Shown: one piece after another, positions 8,959 through 20,400 of the stretch
Numbering within the stretch: the stretch's first letter is position 1
How the letters are laid out: each line of letters starts with the position of its first letter
Assembly (NCBI GenBank): GCA_964369385.1
Contig: CAYJEY010000007.1
Span: forward strand, 21,937-85,936
Origin: CALVGQ01 sp964369385
GTDB lineage: Bacteria > Bacillota_I > Bacilli_A > Erysipelotrichales > Erysipelotrichaceae
Reading direction: 5' to 3'
DNA: 64,000 nt
Made by a program: the position numbers and the translations under genes
The notes under the pieces: model-generated
What the model saw: the letters and a program-made list of their open reading frames with translations, nothing else
What the model was told of the DNA's origin: nothing
The model's database searches: none

Positions 8959-10367
8959 TTCAATTTGGTACAGGAGGTTGGCGTGAAATTATCGGAGATA
9001 AATTCACGAAAGTCAATGTTCAAAAAATAGCAATGGCTATTGTAGAGATTATCGAGGAGTCAAACTATAAAAAAGAAGTATGTGTAGGGTATGATCGTCG
9101 ATTTTTATCAAAAGAAGCTGCGATATGGGTGAGTGAGGTGTTAATAGAGCAAGGAATTTTTGTGCACTTTGTGAATAAATCACAACCAACTCCACTCATT
9201 ATGTATGCTACGATGGAACTGGGACTAGATATTTCAGTTTGTATAACTGCATCGCATAATCCTGCATTATATAATGGAATTAAGGTGTTTACTCATGGTG
9301 GCCGTGATGCCAATGAAATTATGACTGCACGTATTCAAGAACGTGCAAATCAAGTTGAAGAAGTTTCATGTGGGGTTGAATTTTATGAAGCTATGGATCA
9401 AGGTAGAGTGCAATATTTGGACTATTTTAATCAATATATTGATGGTATTATGGATAAACTTGATCAACAGGCAATTAAAGATGCAAGACTAAAAGTTGTG
9501 TTAGATCCAATGTATGGTGTTTCACAAACATCACTACGCACAATTTTATCGACAGTACGTTGTGACTTAACGGTTATCAATGATCGTCATGATACACTTT
9601 TTGGGGGAAAACTCCCTACACCTAACTCTGAAGGATTAGAAAAATTAAAATGGTTTGTAACAGAAAATAAAGCAGATATTGGGATTGCTACAGATGGTGA
9701 TGCTGACCGTATTGGTGTAATTGACGATTTAGGTAATTTCTTGCATCCAAATGAAATTCTCGTATTGTTGTATTACTATTTAGTAAAAGTAAAAGGAATG
9801 AAGGGTGATGTAGTACGTAATAACTCAACTACGCACATGTTAGATAAGATTGCGACTGCTTTTGGTTACACTTGTCATGAAGTTAATGTGGGATTCAAGC
9901 ATGTTTCATCTAAGATGCAAGAATCCGGTGCAATTATTGGTGGAGAGAGTAGTGGTGGATTAACTGTTGTGGGACACATCAATGGAAAAGATGGAATCTA
10001 CGCAGCAAGTATCTTAATTGAAATGATTGCCTTAATGAAAATGCCGATATCAAAGATTCTTGAGGAAGTAAGGGCAACATTTGGTTCATTGCATTATGTC
10101 GATACAGATATGCAAATGACACCTGCGAAGAAAGAATTGATTCAGCGTGAAATTATGATTTCACATGCGATTGCATCTTATCCAGATGAGATAGATCATA
10201 TTTCTTATCAAGATGGTTGCAAGATTTGGATGAAAGATGGAAGTTGGATTATTGTGCGCTTCTCGGGTACTGAACCATTGCTTCGTATGGCTGCTGAAGC
10301 TTCAACACTTGAACATGCAAATGAATTAATCGATTGTACGAAAAAGTTTGTGCAAAGCTATTTATAG
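8955..10367 (+). CDS. phosphohexomutase (phosphoglucomutase/phosphomannomutase family)
   Basis: Alpha-D-phosphohexomutase, 470 residues, cytosolic, interconverting sugar-1- and sugar-6-phosphates. Four hallmark segments are intact: the phosphoserine loop TASHNP (Ser 100), the metal loop TDGDADRIG, the sugar-specificity loop GGESSGG and the phosphate-binding loop RFSGTEPLLRM. GGESSGG is typical of the phosphoglucomutase/phosphomannomutase-like group; GlmM proteins usually show a different loop. The start overlaps the previous stop (ATGA) and has a strong AGGAGG. In this operon it would feed a sugar-1-phosphate released from the imported compound into central metabolism; that step is inference. 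Confidence 0.92.
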   Translation: MIQFGTGGWREIIGDKFTKVNVQKIAMAIVEIIEESNYKKEVCVGYDRRFLSKEAAIWVSEVLIEQGIFVHFVNKSQPTPLIMYATMELGLDISVCITASHNPALYNGIKVFTHGGRDANEIMTARIQERANQVEEVSCGVEFYEAMDQGRVQYLDYFNQYIDGIMDKLDQQAIKDARLKVVLDPMYGVSQTSLRTILSTVRCDLTVINDRHDTLFGGKLPTPNSEGLEKLKWFVTENKADIGIATDGDADRIGVIDDLGNFLHPNEILVLLYYYLVKVKGMKGDVVRNNSTTHMLDKIATAFGYTCHEVNVGFKHVSSKMQESGAIIGGESSGGLTVVGHINGKDGIYAASILIEMIALMKMPISKILEEVRATFGSLHYVDTDMQMTPAKKELIQREIMISHAIASYPDEIDHISYQDGCKIWMKDGSWIIVRFSGTEPLLRMAAEASTLEHANELIDCTKKFVQSYL

Positions 10368-10376
10368 GAAGTTACT

Positions 10377-11216
10377 ATGAATATTTACACAATATCAAAT
10401 CAAGGTAGTAAACATAATGAGGATTTGTGGGATGTACATGATGACTATATCTTATTGCTTGATGGGTCTAGTGGGCTTAGTGAAAAGCAAACTCAACATT
10501 CACTATCAGATGCAGTTTGGTACGTTGAAGCAGTAAAAGAAGCACTCAGAGATTGTTTTAAGGTAGAATTAAGTACTCCTGCATTGTTACAACAAGTTAT
10601 TGAACAAGTTCGTGGTGCATATGAGAAAGAAGTTTCTCATGATGTACAAAAGCACGCACAACCCTCTGCATCTTTAATACTTATGAGGGAACAAAAAGAG
10701 CAATATGAAATCACTTCATTGGGCGATGCGACCTGTATTTTAGAATTAATGGATGGTACCTTTCGTTTGATACAAGATGATCGAGTATCATTGCTTGATC
10801 AAATAGTGATTGATAAAATGCTTGAACTTCAAAAAGATAATCAACAGAGTTTCATTTCTCAACGTGCATATGTGAATGACTTACTTCAAAACAATCGATT
10901 GAAAAAAAATGTAAAAGATGGATATTCAATTATGGGGTTAGATGATATTTGTCACTGTGAACCTGTCATTGTGACAGTTGAAAAAGACAATATCAAATCA
11001 ATGTTGTTTGCGAGTGATGGGTTTATTGATTATGTGAATTATACAAAATGTACATATGAGGAGTTGTTTCATCTAATACAAACGAATGGATTAGATGAAA
11101 TTGTAAGACGGCTTCGTGATATACAAGCTAATGATTCAGATTGTGAAACATACCCTCGTTTAAAGTCTCAGGATGATGCTACTGCAATATATTTAAGTAA
11201 AAAAGCTAAAATCTAA
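10377..11216 (+). CDS. PP2C-like metal-dependent phosphatase
   Basis: 279 residues resembling the PPM/PP2C fold: NQGSKHNEDLW (in place of the usual RxxNED), LLDGSSGL (metal-binding Asp), an ASLIL/SLGDAT core, FASDGFIDYV and the closing SQDDATAIYL. Metal-binding Asp positions appear kept. It lies 9 bases after the phosphohexomutase and its stop codon is inside the operon terminator. Classical PP2Cs dephosphorylate Ser/Thr-phosphoproteins; here it might instead act on a small phosphometabolite or tune the mutase, which uses a phosphoserine. I cannot decide between these. Confidence 0.75.
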   Translation: MNIYTISNQGSKHNEDLWDVHDDYILLLDGSSGLSEKQTQHSLSDAVWYVEAVKEALRDCFKVELSTPALLQQVIEQVRGAYEKEVSHDVQKHAQPSASLILMREQKEQYEITSLGDATCILELMDGTFRLIQDDRVSLLDQIVIDKMLELQKDNQQSFISQRAYVNDLLQNNRLKKNVKDGYSIMGLDDICHCEPVIVTVEKDNIKSMLFASDGFIDYVNYTKCTYEELFHLIQTNGLDEIVRRLRDIQANDSDCETYPRLKSQDDATAIYLSKKAKI

Positions 11217-11237
11217 TCAGATTTTAGCTTTTTCTTT
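11201..11237 (+). terminator. rho-independent terminator of the GDPD/ABC operon
   Basis: A 14-bp stem (11201-11214 with 11219-11232) with a 4-base loop AATC is followed by a T-rich tail. The stop codon of the PP2C-like gene lies in the stem and loop. Confidence 0.9.
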
Positions 11238-11273
11238 ACGTTAACTACTATGTAACTCTTTTTGATGAAAAAT

Positions 11274-11335
11274 GGTTAAATTTCGGTTAATTTTTTACAA
11301 AATATGCTTGATGAAATAAAAAAGTATGATATATT
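11274..11335 (+). promoter_or_regulatory. promoter with upstream GGTTAA direct repeats, giant surface protein gene
   Basis: TTGATG (11308-11313) and TATATT (11330-11335) are separated by 16 bases. Upstream, GGTTAA occurs at 11274 and 11285, an 11-base period typical of OmpR/PhoB-type response-regulator sites. The resulting leader is about 100 bases long. The operator assignment is tentative. Confidence 0.5.
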
Positions 11336-11440
11336 AATACTTGGAATTAGGAAAAAATAGTGTTTTATCTTGTTCATTTGAGTTGTAACTGGGATGTAAT
11401 GATGATTTTAGCTACTGTTTTATCTTCGGGAGGACTTAAT

Positions 11441-14400
11441 ATGAAGGGGAATAAATTTTTTACGTATTTGATGATTTTTGCACTTGTCATTCAACTGTTA
11501 CCAACACAGTTAATCAATGTTTTAGCTGAATCATCTGATACTCAAGCAACAACAACGATTACAGAAAGTCAATCGACATCAGAGGGGAGCGAGTCAAGCG
11601 CTGAGTCTTTAAGTGAGTCTTCATCACAGACTATTTCAAGTACGACAGACGATGATTCAACATCACAAACTTCAAGTGTTGACACAACTGAGTCTGGACT
11701 TACTGAGTCGCAAACGAGTACTACAGAAAGTCAATCAAGTGAAGTTTCTGAGCAAGAGACATCTGCATCAGAGAGTGAAAGTGATTCTTCTTCGATGACG
11801 ACAACTTCAACGACAGAAGAGGAAAATGTAACGACTCAACCTGGTTTAAATCTACTTACAGATACACCACCACTTATTTCAAATAACACACTTAAATTAA
11901 TTGAAATGAGTGTACCAGGAGATTTAGATACAACAAATGGTGTGACTGAAACAGATCCTGTTTGGGATTATTTAAATTATACGGGGAACTTTTTATATGC
12001 CTTTGTAATTGAGAAAGATACTGTAAATACTACACCAGAAGGTGAATATCGTATTGTTACTGTAGATATTGACGCTTTTGACGTAGGTGATGCTCTGCCT
12101 TTCCGTATTGAGTCTTATGGAAGAGTAGTCGGGAATGGAGTTAATTCAATTACTTTAAGTGAAGATGAAACTCAATTAGTTTTTGAGTTAATTAATGATG
12201 AAATTCCAGATACAGGAATTAATGCATCTTTTACAATTGGTTATACAAATTATTATAAACCAACAACATATCATCAATCTGCTGGTACTCCAGCTGTAGC
12301 AATCGGGAATATGTTGTTACAAAGTCCAAATGCTAGAATTGGATTTTCTATTACAGACTCACTTGATAGTTCTTCTAATATATTAGTTGAACATGTCTTA
12401 AAGCGTGACAATCATGGTGAACATTCACTTTTCGAATCAGTAACAATTTCAGACTCACAAGGACTAGACTATAGTGGAAAACTAGCATCGTATGATGAAT
12501 CGATGGATGTAGAGACACCTACTTTTTACTTGGGATCAGATGCTCGTTTAGATTATGGAAATCCTGGGGAAATTGGAACTGATTATACTTCGTTTTTCTT
12601 TCTCTACGAATTTTCAAATGAGATCCATGCACCTTTGAATAATATCCAATATTCTTTCAATTTACCTAGTGAGTTTCGCATATCAAGTTCATCTGTTTCG
12701 CAAAGTGATGCAAAAGTAAAAAGTTATGCGACTTTTAAATATGATGGAGCTAAAGGGAGTTCAAGTATTGCAACAGGTTCTGGACTATCTACTGGACAGA
12801 CATTTTCAATCTCAAGCTATAATTCTCAAGAGACGAGCTTAACAAAAGATAAAATGGATAGCCTTGTAGGATCTGTTCCTTATCCTGATCAATACTTTTC
12901 AGCTCAAATTGTGAATAATTATCCAACGACTTCATCTTCTTATTATGGTGTTTATTCTTATGCAAGTTTAGATGACTTGGCACCAGGGGAATATGATAGT
13001 GACCCAATTGTAGTAACTTATGATCAAGTTGTCTTACAAGAGGATGGAACATATAAAGTAGAAACACAAACATACGATTATGGGACAATGCGTATTGTTG
13101 TACCTGAATATCAATTCCAAGATCGTACTACTCTAACAATGTATGAGCCACTTAAAGTTAATTACATTGATGAAGATTCAACAAGATATGGATTTAGAGT
13201 AAATATTGATGTAAGTACAAGTGATATTCAAAACGATATTGCTGCGCTTAGTTATCAAGATGAAATCGTATCAATCGAAATTCCAGAATTCTTTGATCCT
13301 TTTACATTCGAATTACAAAACTATGAAGACGAGTTTACTGCTTACAAGGTTTATTATGAGAATAATGAAAGTAGTGAGTGGATCAGTACAAATGGAAACA
13401 AGACAGTTATTGATTTAAAAGATAAAGACGGTTCACCTGTAACTAAGTTTGAACTTCAAATTAGTGATCGTGGATTAATGGAAGCTAGTATTGGATCTGG
13501 ATATGACTCAAGTTTTTACTTTACTGGAAAATTTAGTAAACCAACTGATGGGGATAATTGGATTGAAACTAGTTTCGATATTATCGATGCAGATACATTA
13601 AGTACGATAAAAGATGATTTAGAAATAAAATGGGAGTACATGGACGGCGTAGACAACATGTTTGTCAATGTTGAGTATTATGGTTATAATGCTGACCAAA
13701 ATTACTTGCTTTCAGAGTTTGATGGGGCGTTTACACCATATGAGTTAGAAGTTGAAGTAGATACTTATACTGATACTAAAAAAGGTGTGGAAGAACGCGA
13801 TTCATCAAGAATTTATCGCAATGTTACATTAGATATTGATGGAAGTGAGCAAATGTTCAATCAATTATCTGGTTATTTTAACTTCTCGGGGAACACACAA
13901 AGGGTTACCTTTTATGGAGATACGTGGCTAGAGTATACGACAAATCTTAATGATGAGTATCGCAAAGTGATGATTTATGGTTCTGCATTTAACCAAAAAA
14001 TCCCTTTATTAGAAGGTGAATACATCACTGATGTTAATCTTAGGGTGGATGGAATCCGAATGATTTCAGGTACAACGGATGTTGAGATTCTTGCCTTAAA
14101 ATATAGCAAGCACCGTGATACGCCATCTGGAGATAGAATTCTTCCAAGAGAGACTGCAACTGTAACTTTCTCTGCTGAAGGAGAACTTATTAATGATGTA
14201 CTTGAAGGGGAGTTTGACGATCCAACTTCTGAGAAACTGACAGATAGCACACCACTTTATTTCCGATATGAAGTAGATTTAGATCTATATCATGAAGGAA
14301 GAAATGACATCGAATATGGTGAAGCATCTATTTCTAGAAATAATGTGCTATATGGAGAGACATTAGTTCACTTACCAATCGCGATGGAAGATTATGTATA

Positions 14401-17400
14401 TAGCGACGACCCAGGTTTTGTATACTACCCTGAAGGATCAAAAGTTTACTTAGAAATGAATAGTCAATACTTTAGTTATGTAGGGTATGATGAGCGCGTT
14501 TCTATTGAAACTTTAGGAACAGGAAATAAAACATATTTAGTGTATGATTTGGCAGGTATACCTGTAGATATCAAGGGATCTAGTTCAGTAGAACAAACAA
14601 TACTTAATTTCCCTGTAGGAACTTTCCTTGCGAATCAAAGTGTGAAAGAAAATGAAGAACACTCAATTTTCTTAAATGGATATGTTGATATTGGACCACT
14701 AGCGAACATTAGTTCTGAAAATGCACCATATGTAAGTTTAAATAAAAATGGAACATATAGTTCTTATAACTACATCGGAAAACATACTGTTGATGATGTT
14801 GAGCAAATCACTAAAGGAAGTGGAAACGAAGATTTTAGTGATCGTTTAGTACCACTTGATGTTGATAAAAAGTTAACAGTTGTAGCACTTGTTGCCGATA
14901 CAATCACAATCTATACAGGGAAAGATATAACTGGAGAATCAACTAAAATATTTAACGGAACAGATTACGTTGCTTATGAATACAGTAATCTAGTTATTTC
15001 AACTGAAATCCAAACACGTGCATACGAATATAGAGATTATCATCTTGTATTGCAATTACCAACTCAAGATGAAACATTGGAATTAGCAGAAGTCGAATAT
15101 ACTTCAGCAAACTCAGTTTACTTAAGAAACTTAGTAGATTCTGTAAAAGTTGAAGGGGATTTCGCAGAATTAAATTATGAAGTTTCTTACTATAGTGACT
15201 TTACATTTGATACTAATCTTGGAGAAATTGATTATGTAGGTACAGAAATTACAGATGAAGTGGATTTAACGAAAGCTAAATATGTACTTATTAAAATTGA
15301 CTATGTACCAGTAGATAGTACTCTATCAGTGGAACTGAAAGTTAATGCAGTAGAATCAGATATGTACTCACTTGCCCATGAAAAAGTAGCATACACTTCA
15401 GCGTTTTCTAGATATAAAACAGCAGAAGAAGATGCAAGTGGAGTTGAAAAAGTTCAATTACAAGAAGCTACTTCTAGTAATTTAGGTAAATTCATTTTCA
15501 ATTGGTATGAATTAGAAGGTATTATCTTTAAGGAGCATTTAACTGAAGAACCTAATGGTGTTTATAACCAAACTAATGAAGAATATGTATCTATGAGTAC
15601 AGGTGCGGACTTGTATTTTAAAGACATCGAATCTTCAAATGCAAGTGAACATACTGTAATTCTTGGAGAATATGAGTCGAGTGTTACAGGAAAATATACT
15701 GCATTGATTCAACCTAAGGGAAGTGTAGGAACTCGTGTCCCTTATGAAGTTATTTTCGATTTAGAAAAAATGGGATTATGGACAGATTATCGAATCACTA
15801 GTTCAGGACACGAAGAAGAGAATAAAGCAATCAACAATAACTATCCACGAATTAACAATGCCAATACTGTTGGGGTTGAATTCTATGCCGATACAGTTGG
15901 ATTTGAAAATACAGTAGACGAAGTTGCTTCACCAGATGCGCAAATCACAGCTACTGATGAAGAATTCCTTTTAGGTCAAGTCGATATTGGACTTTATCAA
16001 AATCCAAAATTGATAAGTTCAGCATCTGATGTAATGACTTATGTTGGAGAAGAGCTAGAATTCTCAATGACATTAAATGGTACTGGAAGTATTAAAACGG
16101 ACCAAGTTGATGAATTATATAAGTTAGAAGATGAAGATACTTATGCAGATCGCACTGTTGCAGTTGATGATACAAATGATAAACAATTTAATGTGGTGTT
16201 AAAAGGAAACAAACATACATTCCAAGGGTATTCTTTTGCCCAAAAAGATGCAACTACTCCTGCTGTCAACTGGTTTGGCGAAGATGTTGAGTTAACAACA
16301 ACATATCGAGTAAATGATCTTGCGAAAGTTACTTTCCATCAAAGCGAATATGATAGTAACACAAGTGATGCAATCGATCCAATTCAGGGTGAATGGGTTG
16401 ATAGTGATCATTTAGAAACAGTAGATGTTGAATTAAAAGTAACATCTGTTACTTCTACTAGCGCACCACTTGTCCTGTCACAAGTACCTGAAATCATTGC
16501 ACCAGAAGGTTATGTATTTGATGGATGGCGTAGACGTACTGAATCAGGTTCGCTTTATTCTACCAAGTACTATACATTTAGTGAGTCAACAAACTTTACA
16601 CGTAATGACCATTTCTATCCAGTGTTCTTAGAAGATAAAGTTGGTGCTATTGACCCAGATACTAAAGAGGAAATTGGTGATGGAATTCCAGATGTTTATC
16701 AAGTTCGTATTGAATATACAATTTCTGATGGAGGAGAAGCAACATTAGAGCGAACAGGAGAAATAATCAATGATCCAACTAATATGATTTATTTCTACGC
16801 TATGCGTCTTACTACATCAAATCCACAACCAAGTGAAGCCTACCCAGATCCAACACTTAATCCAGCTTACTGGGCAAGTAGTTATGGGTATGTGAAGCTA
16901 AAAAGTGAAGACATCGCTCAAATTACACAATTAGACAAATATCACAGTTTTGAATATTACTATAGAACTTATGGTACAAGCACGTCTAAATATTATGAAT
17001 ATGATGTCGACGGGGTAATGGCGGATAATCATTATGGCTCACACAAAGTGATTAAATATCATATCGAAATTGTGGCTGAAGAAATGACAATTACTTTTGA
17101 AAAGAGTGAGGGTCAAGCAAGCAAATACACAGAAGAGGTAGTCAAAGTTAAAGGTGATGAAATCACAGATACAGAGTTAGAGGATTCAAAAGATGAAAAA
17201 CGTAGTGAAGCTGCTTATGGATATGATTTTAAAGAGTGGCAAGATGTAACAGATCCTACAAATCCTGTTGTTGTAGCGACATCAGACGAAGAGTTAAAGG
17301 AAGTTATCTTCGAGGAAGATACAACATTAAAACCTATCTTTACTAAAGAGCAGTTCAAAGTTAGCTTTGAAGTAAATTCGCCAATCAGTGATGAAAATGT

Positions 17401-20400
17401 AACAGAAGATGCATTTGGAAATAGTATCAGTGGTAAAAATGAAGTCACTGTTGATTATCAAACTGAGATTGGGAGCGCAGATTCAACTATTGTTGTACCA
17501 ACAGTTACGAAAACAACAAATCCAGTTTATGCTAATTTATATGAATTCTCTCATTGGGAATACACAATGGATAGCGCAACTGGGGTAGTAACAGGGCAAG
17601 TAAGTGATTTAAATGGTATTGAAATCACTGGAAATGTCGTATTTAAAGCTGTATTTGTACCATTGCCATCGATTGCCATCGCGCAACATGGTAATGCAAC
17701 AGTAGCAAGCAAGAAGTTTACAACTGCCGATGGAGTTACAAGTTTTACTTCGAGCAATGTAAGTTCACTTACATTTGATGCAACTGCACCAGTCATTGAT
17801 TTTAAAGTGAAACCAGCGGATGGTTTACATGATGGAGTTGTCGCTTATAAAGCAGATGCTAATTATGATGTAAGTAAAATTGAAGTACACTACTTACCAC
17901 TTAATGGTAAAGAAGTGGTAACAAGTGTAATTTACGTGAAAGATGGAGTACTTGATGAGGCTGAAATCACGAAGATTGAAACAGCCACTAATTCAACTAT
18001 CAATGTAGATTTAATAAATGAATACATTACAGTAGATGACATTGGTGGAAGTATAGGGGAAGCGACTATGATTGTCTTCCATGTATATACGCAATTAGAA
18101 AAACGTACAGTTACATTTGAGGTAGAAGATACAACTGAAGGTCTTGTGGATAAAGAAAACCCAGATTTTACAGTGAGTAACACACAAGAAGAGGCAACTC
18201 TTGAAGTGGAGTATGGTACAGATGGTTTGGAATTCCCAACTGTAACAGAAAAGCCAGGATACGTATTTGATAAATGGGTTGATGAATCAAATAAAGAGAT
18301 TTCTGAAGATGATTTATTAAACTTAGAGATTACTGAAGACTTAACATTTAAAGCTCATTTTGAAGAAGATAAAATTGGGACAGATGGTGTAAGTGATGGA
18401 ATTGCTGATAAGTATCAAACAACATTTATCTTTGTATCAAGTGATGAGGATAAAATTACTGTTGATGCAGAAAATGAAGTAGTTACTAGTGATGATAAAA
18501 AATCAGATGTTTCTATGAAAGGTGAAGATATCAATGTTGATGTAGTTGATAAAGGTCATGATTCTTTCACAGGATGGAAATTCTACACAATTGATGAAAC
18601 TACAAAGGAAAAAGTATATCTGCAAGAAGCTGGTGAAGATATTTTAGTGAGTCAAAGCGATGCACTTAAATACATGGAATTTGAAATGGGACAAACAATA
18701 TATGTTGAAGCTCAAGTAGAAACAACACATTTTGTCACGTCATTCAATGTGGATGAGGAGCATGGTTCAATTACACATCCAGAGTCTTATGAGCAAGTAT
18801 TGGAGTATGATGAATCAGTATTGTTAAACACTGCAGTAGAAAGCACTCCACATGTTGAAGTTGAAAATGATATGGTATTTGTAGGATGGTATGAAACAAG
18901 AGATGATGAAAAGAAAATTGTTGATCCAACTACTATTCCTTCAACAGGTACAGATTTATCTTATACAGGAAAATTCTTACCAAAAGAGCAAGCCTCAGTA
19001 AATGAAGATTTGGTAATTACAGGTAATGGATTCACAATTTCAAATGATGAAAAAGCAACACTTACTGTCGATGATATTGTGAAGAATAGTGGATCTGAAG
19101 CTTGGAATGTAGTCACTGGTGAAATATTAGAACCAACGATTTCTGAAGAAGACTTAAAGAAAATTCAAGATGTAGGACCAGATGGTGGTATCGTATCAGT
19201 AACATTAACTGCAAAAGATACAGATGGGAAAGAAGTTGAACGCGAAATTCTTATCGTAGTAGAAGGAACAACAACGGATTCAAATGAAGATGATGCAGTA
19301 GAGAGCGAGACAACACTTGGTCTTGAAGCGGATGGATTCATTTTAGATCACTCGCAAGCAGGTAACTATGACCCTCAAGAGGCAATCACAAATGGGAATG
19401 CCAATGGTTATGTAATTGAAACGAGTAAAGAATTAGTTGTTACACCAAATCAAGAGGATATTGATAACATCAAGAATGCACCTTCTACAGGTGGGATTTA
19501 TGATCAACGATATACAATTACAGAAGACGGTAAAACAGTAGAAGTCACTGTTAAAGTAATTGTAGAGGGTGAAGATGTTGCCTCTAAAACTTATGATGAA
19601 GCAGGATTATCTTTATCTATTGTTGCGAAGGATTTCACTATTGAAAATGCTGAAGCGGCATCGTTGGATGAAGAACTTGCAAAACTTACAAGTGAAGTAG
19701 ATGCAGCAGTAAAAGAAACTAGTGAAGAAATCACAAATATTACTGCAAATCCTGATCAACTTAAGAAAATACAAAATGCTGGCCCAGATGGTGGCGTATT
19801 TGATCTGACTTATACGGCAACTTATGTGACTAAAACTGGAGAAACATATACTGTTGAAATTACAGTGAAAGTTACAGTAAAGGCATTACCTAAACCACCG
19901 GTTGTAGTTTCACCAGGTAATGGAGATGATGCAGGAACGACAACTAGTCGACCACAACCTTCACAACAAGTTACTACAGCACAAACGACAACTACAGTGA
20001 CAAGTGAATCATCAACAACACAAGTCACTAAAGAGACAGCAACTCAACCTGAAGGTTCAATTGAAGAAGGAAAAATCACAATTCCTAATTTATTGCCAGA
20101 AGAAACTTTGAAAAAAGTGGAATTCGAGGGAGATGAGCTTGATGATTCAATGTATACGGTTGAAGAAGATGGAAGTATTACATTAAATCCAGATGTACTA
20201 AAAGGTTTACCGGATGGTGAATACGTACTTCGTGTGACTTATGGAGACACTACATTCACAACAGTTATTCTTGTCCAAAATGAAATTCCGATGTCAATGG
20301 GTGACTTTACACGTGGGAATGCATGGAGTTTATTTGATTTAGTTATGACAATTATCGTTGGTGTATTTATGGTTCTTTACTTTACAAAACGTAAAAAAGT

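Noticed and set aside
11360..11440. 27-codon N-terminal extension of the giant surface protein
   Set aside because: It would place extra residues before the signal peptide and lacks a ribosome binding site, while ATG 11441 has GGGAGG.
12789..13088. 99-residue minus-strand open reading frame inside the giant surface gene
   Set aside because: No ribosome binding site or recognisable sequence; it lies fully inside a well-supported coding region.
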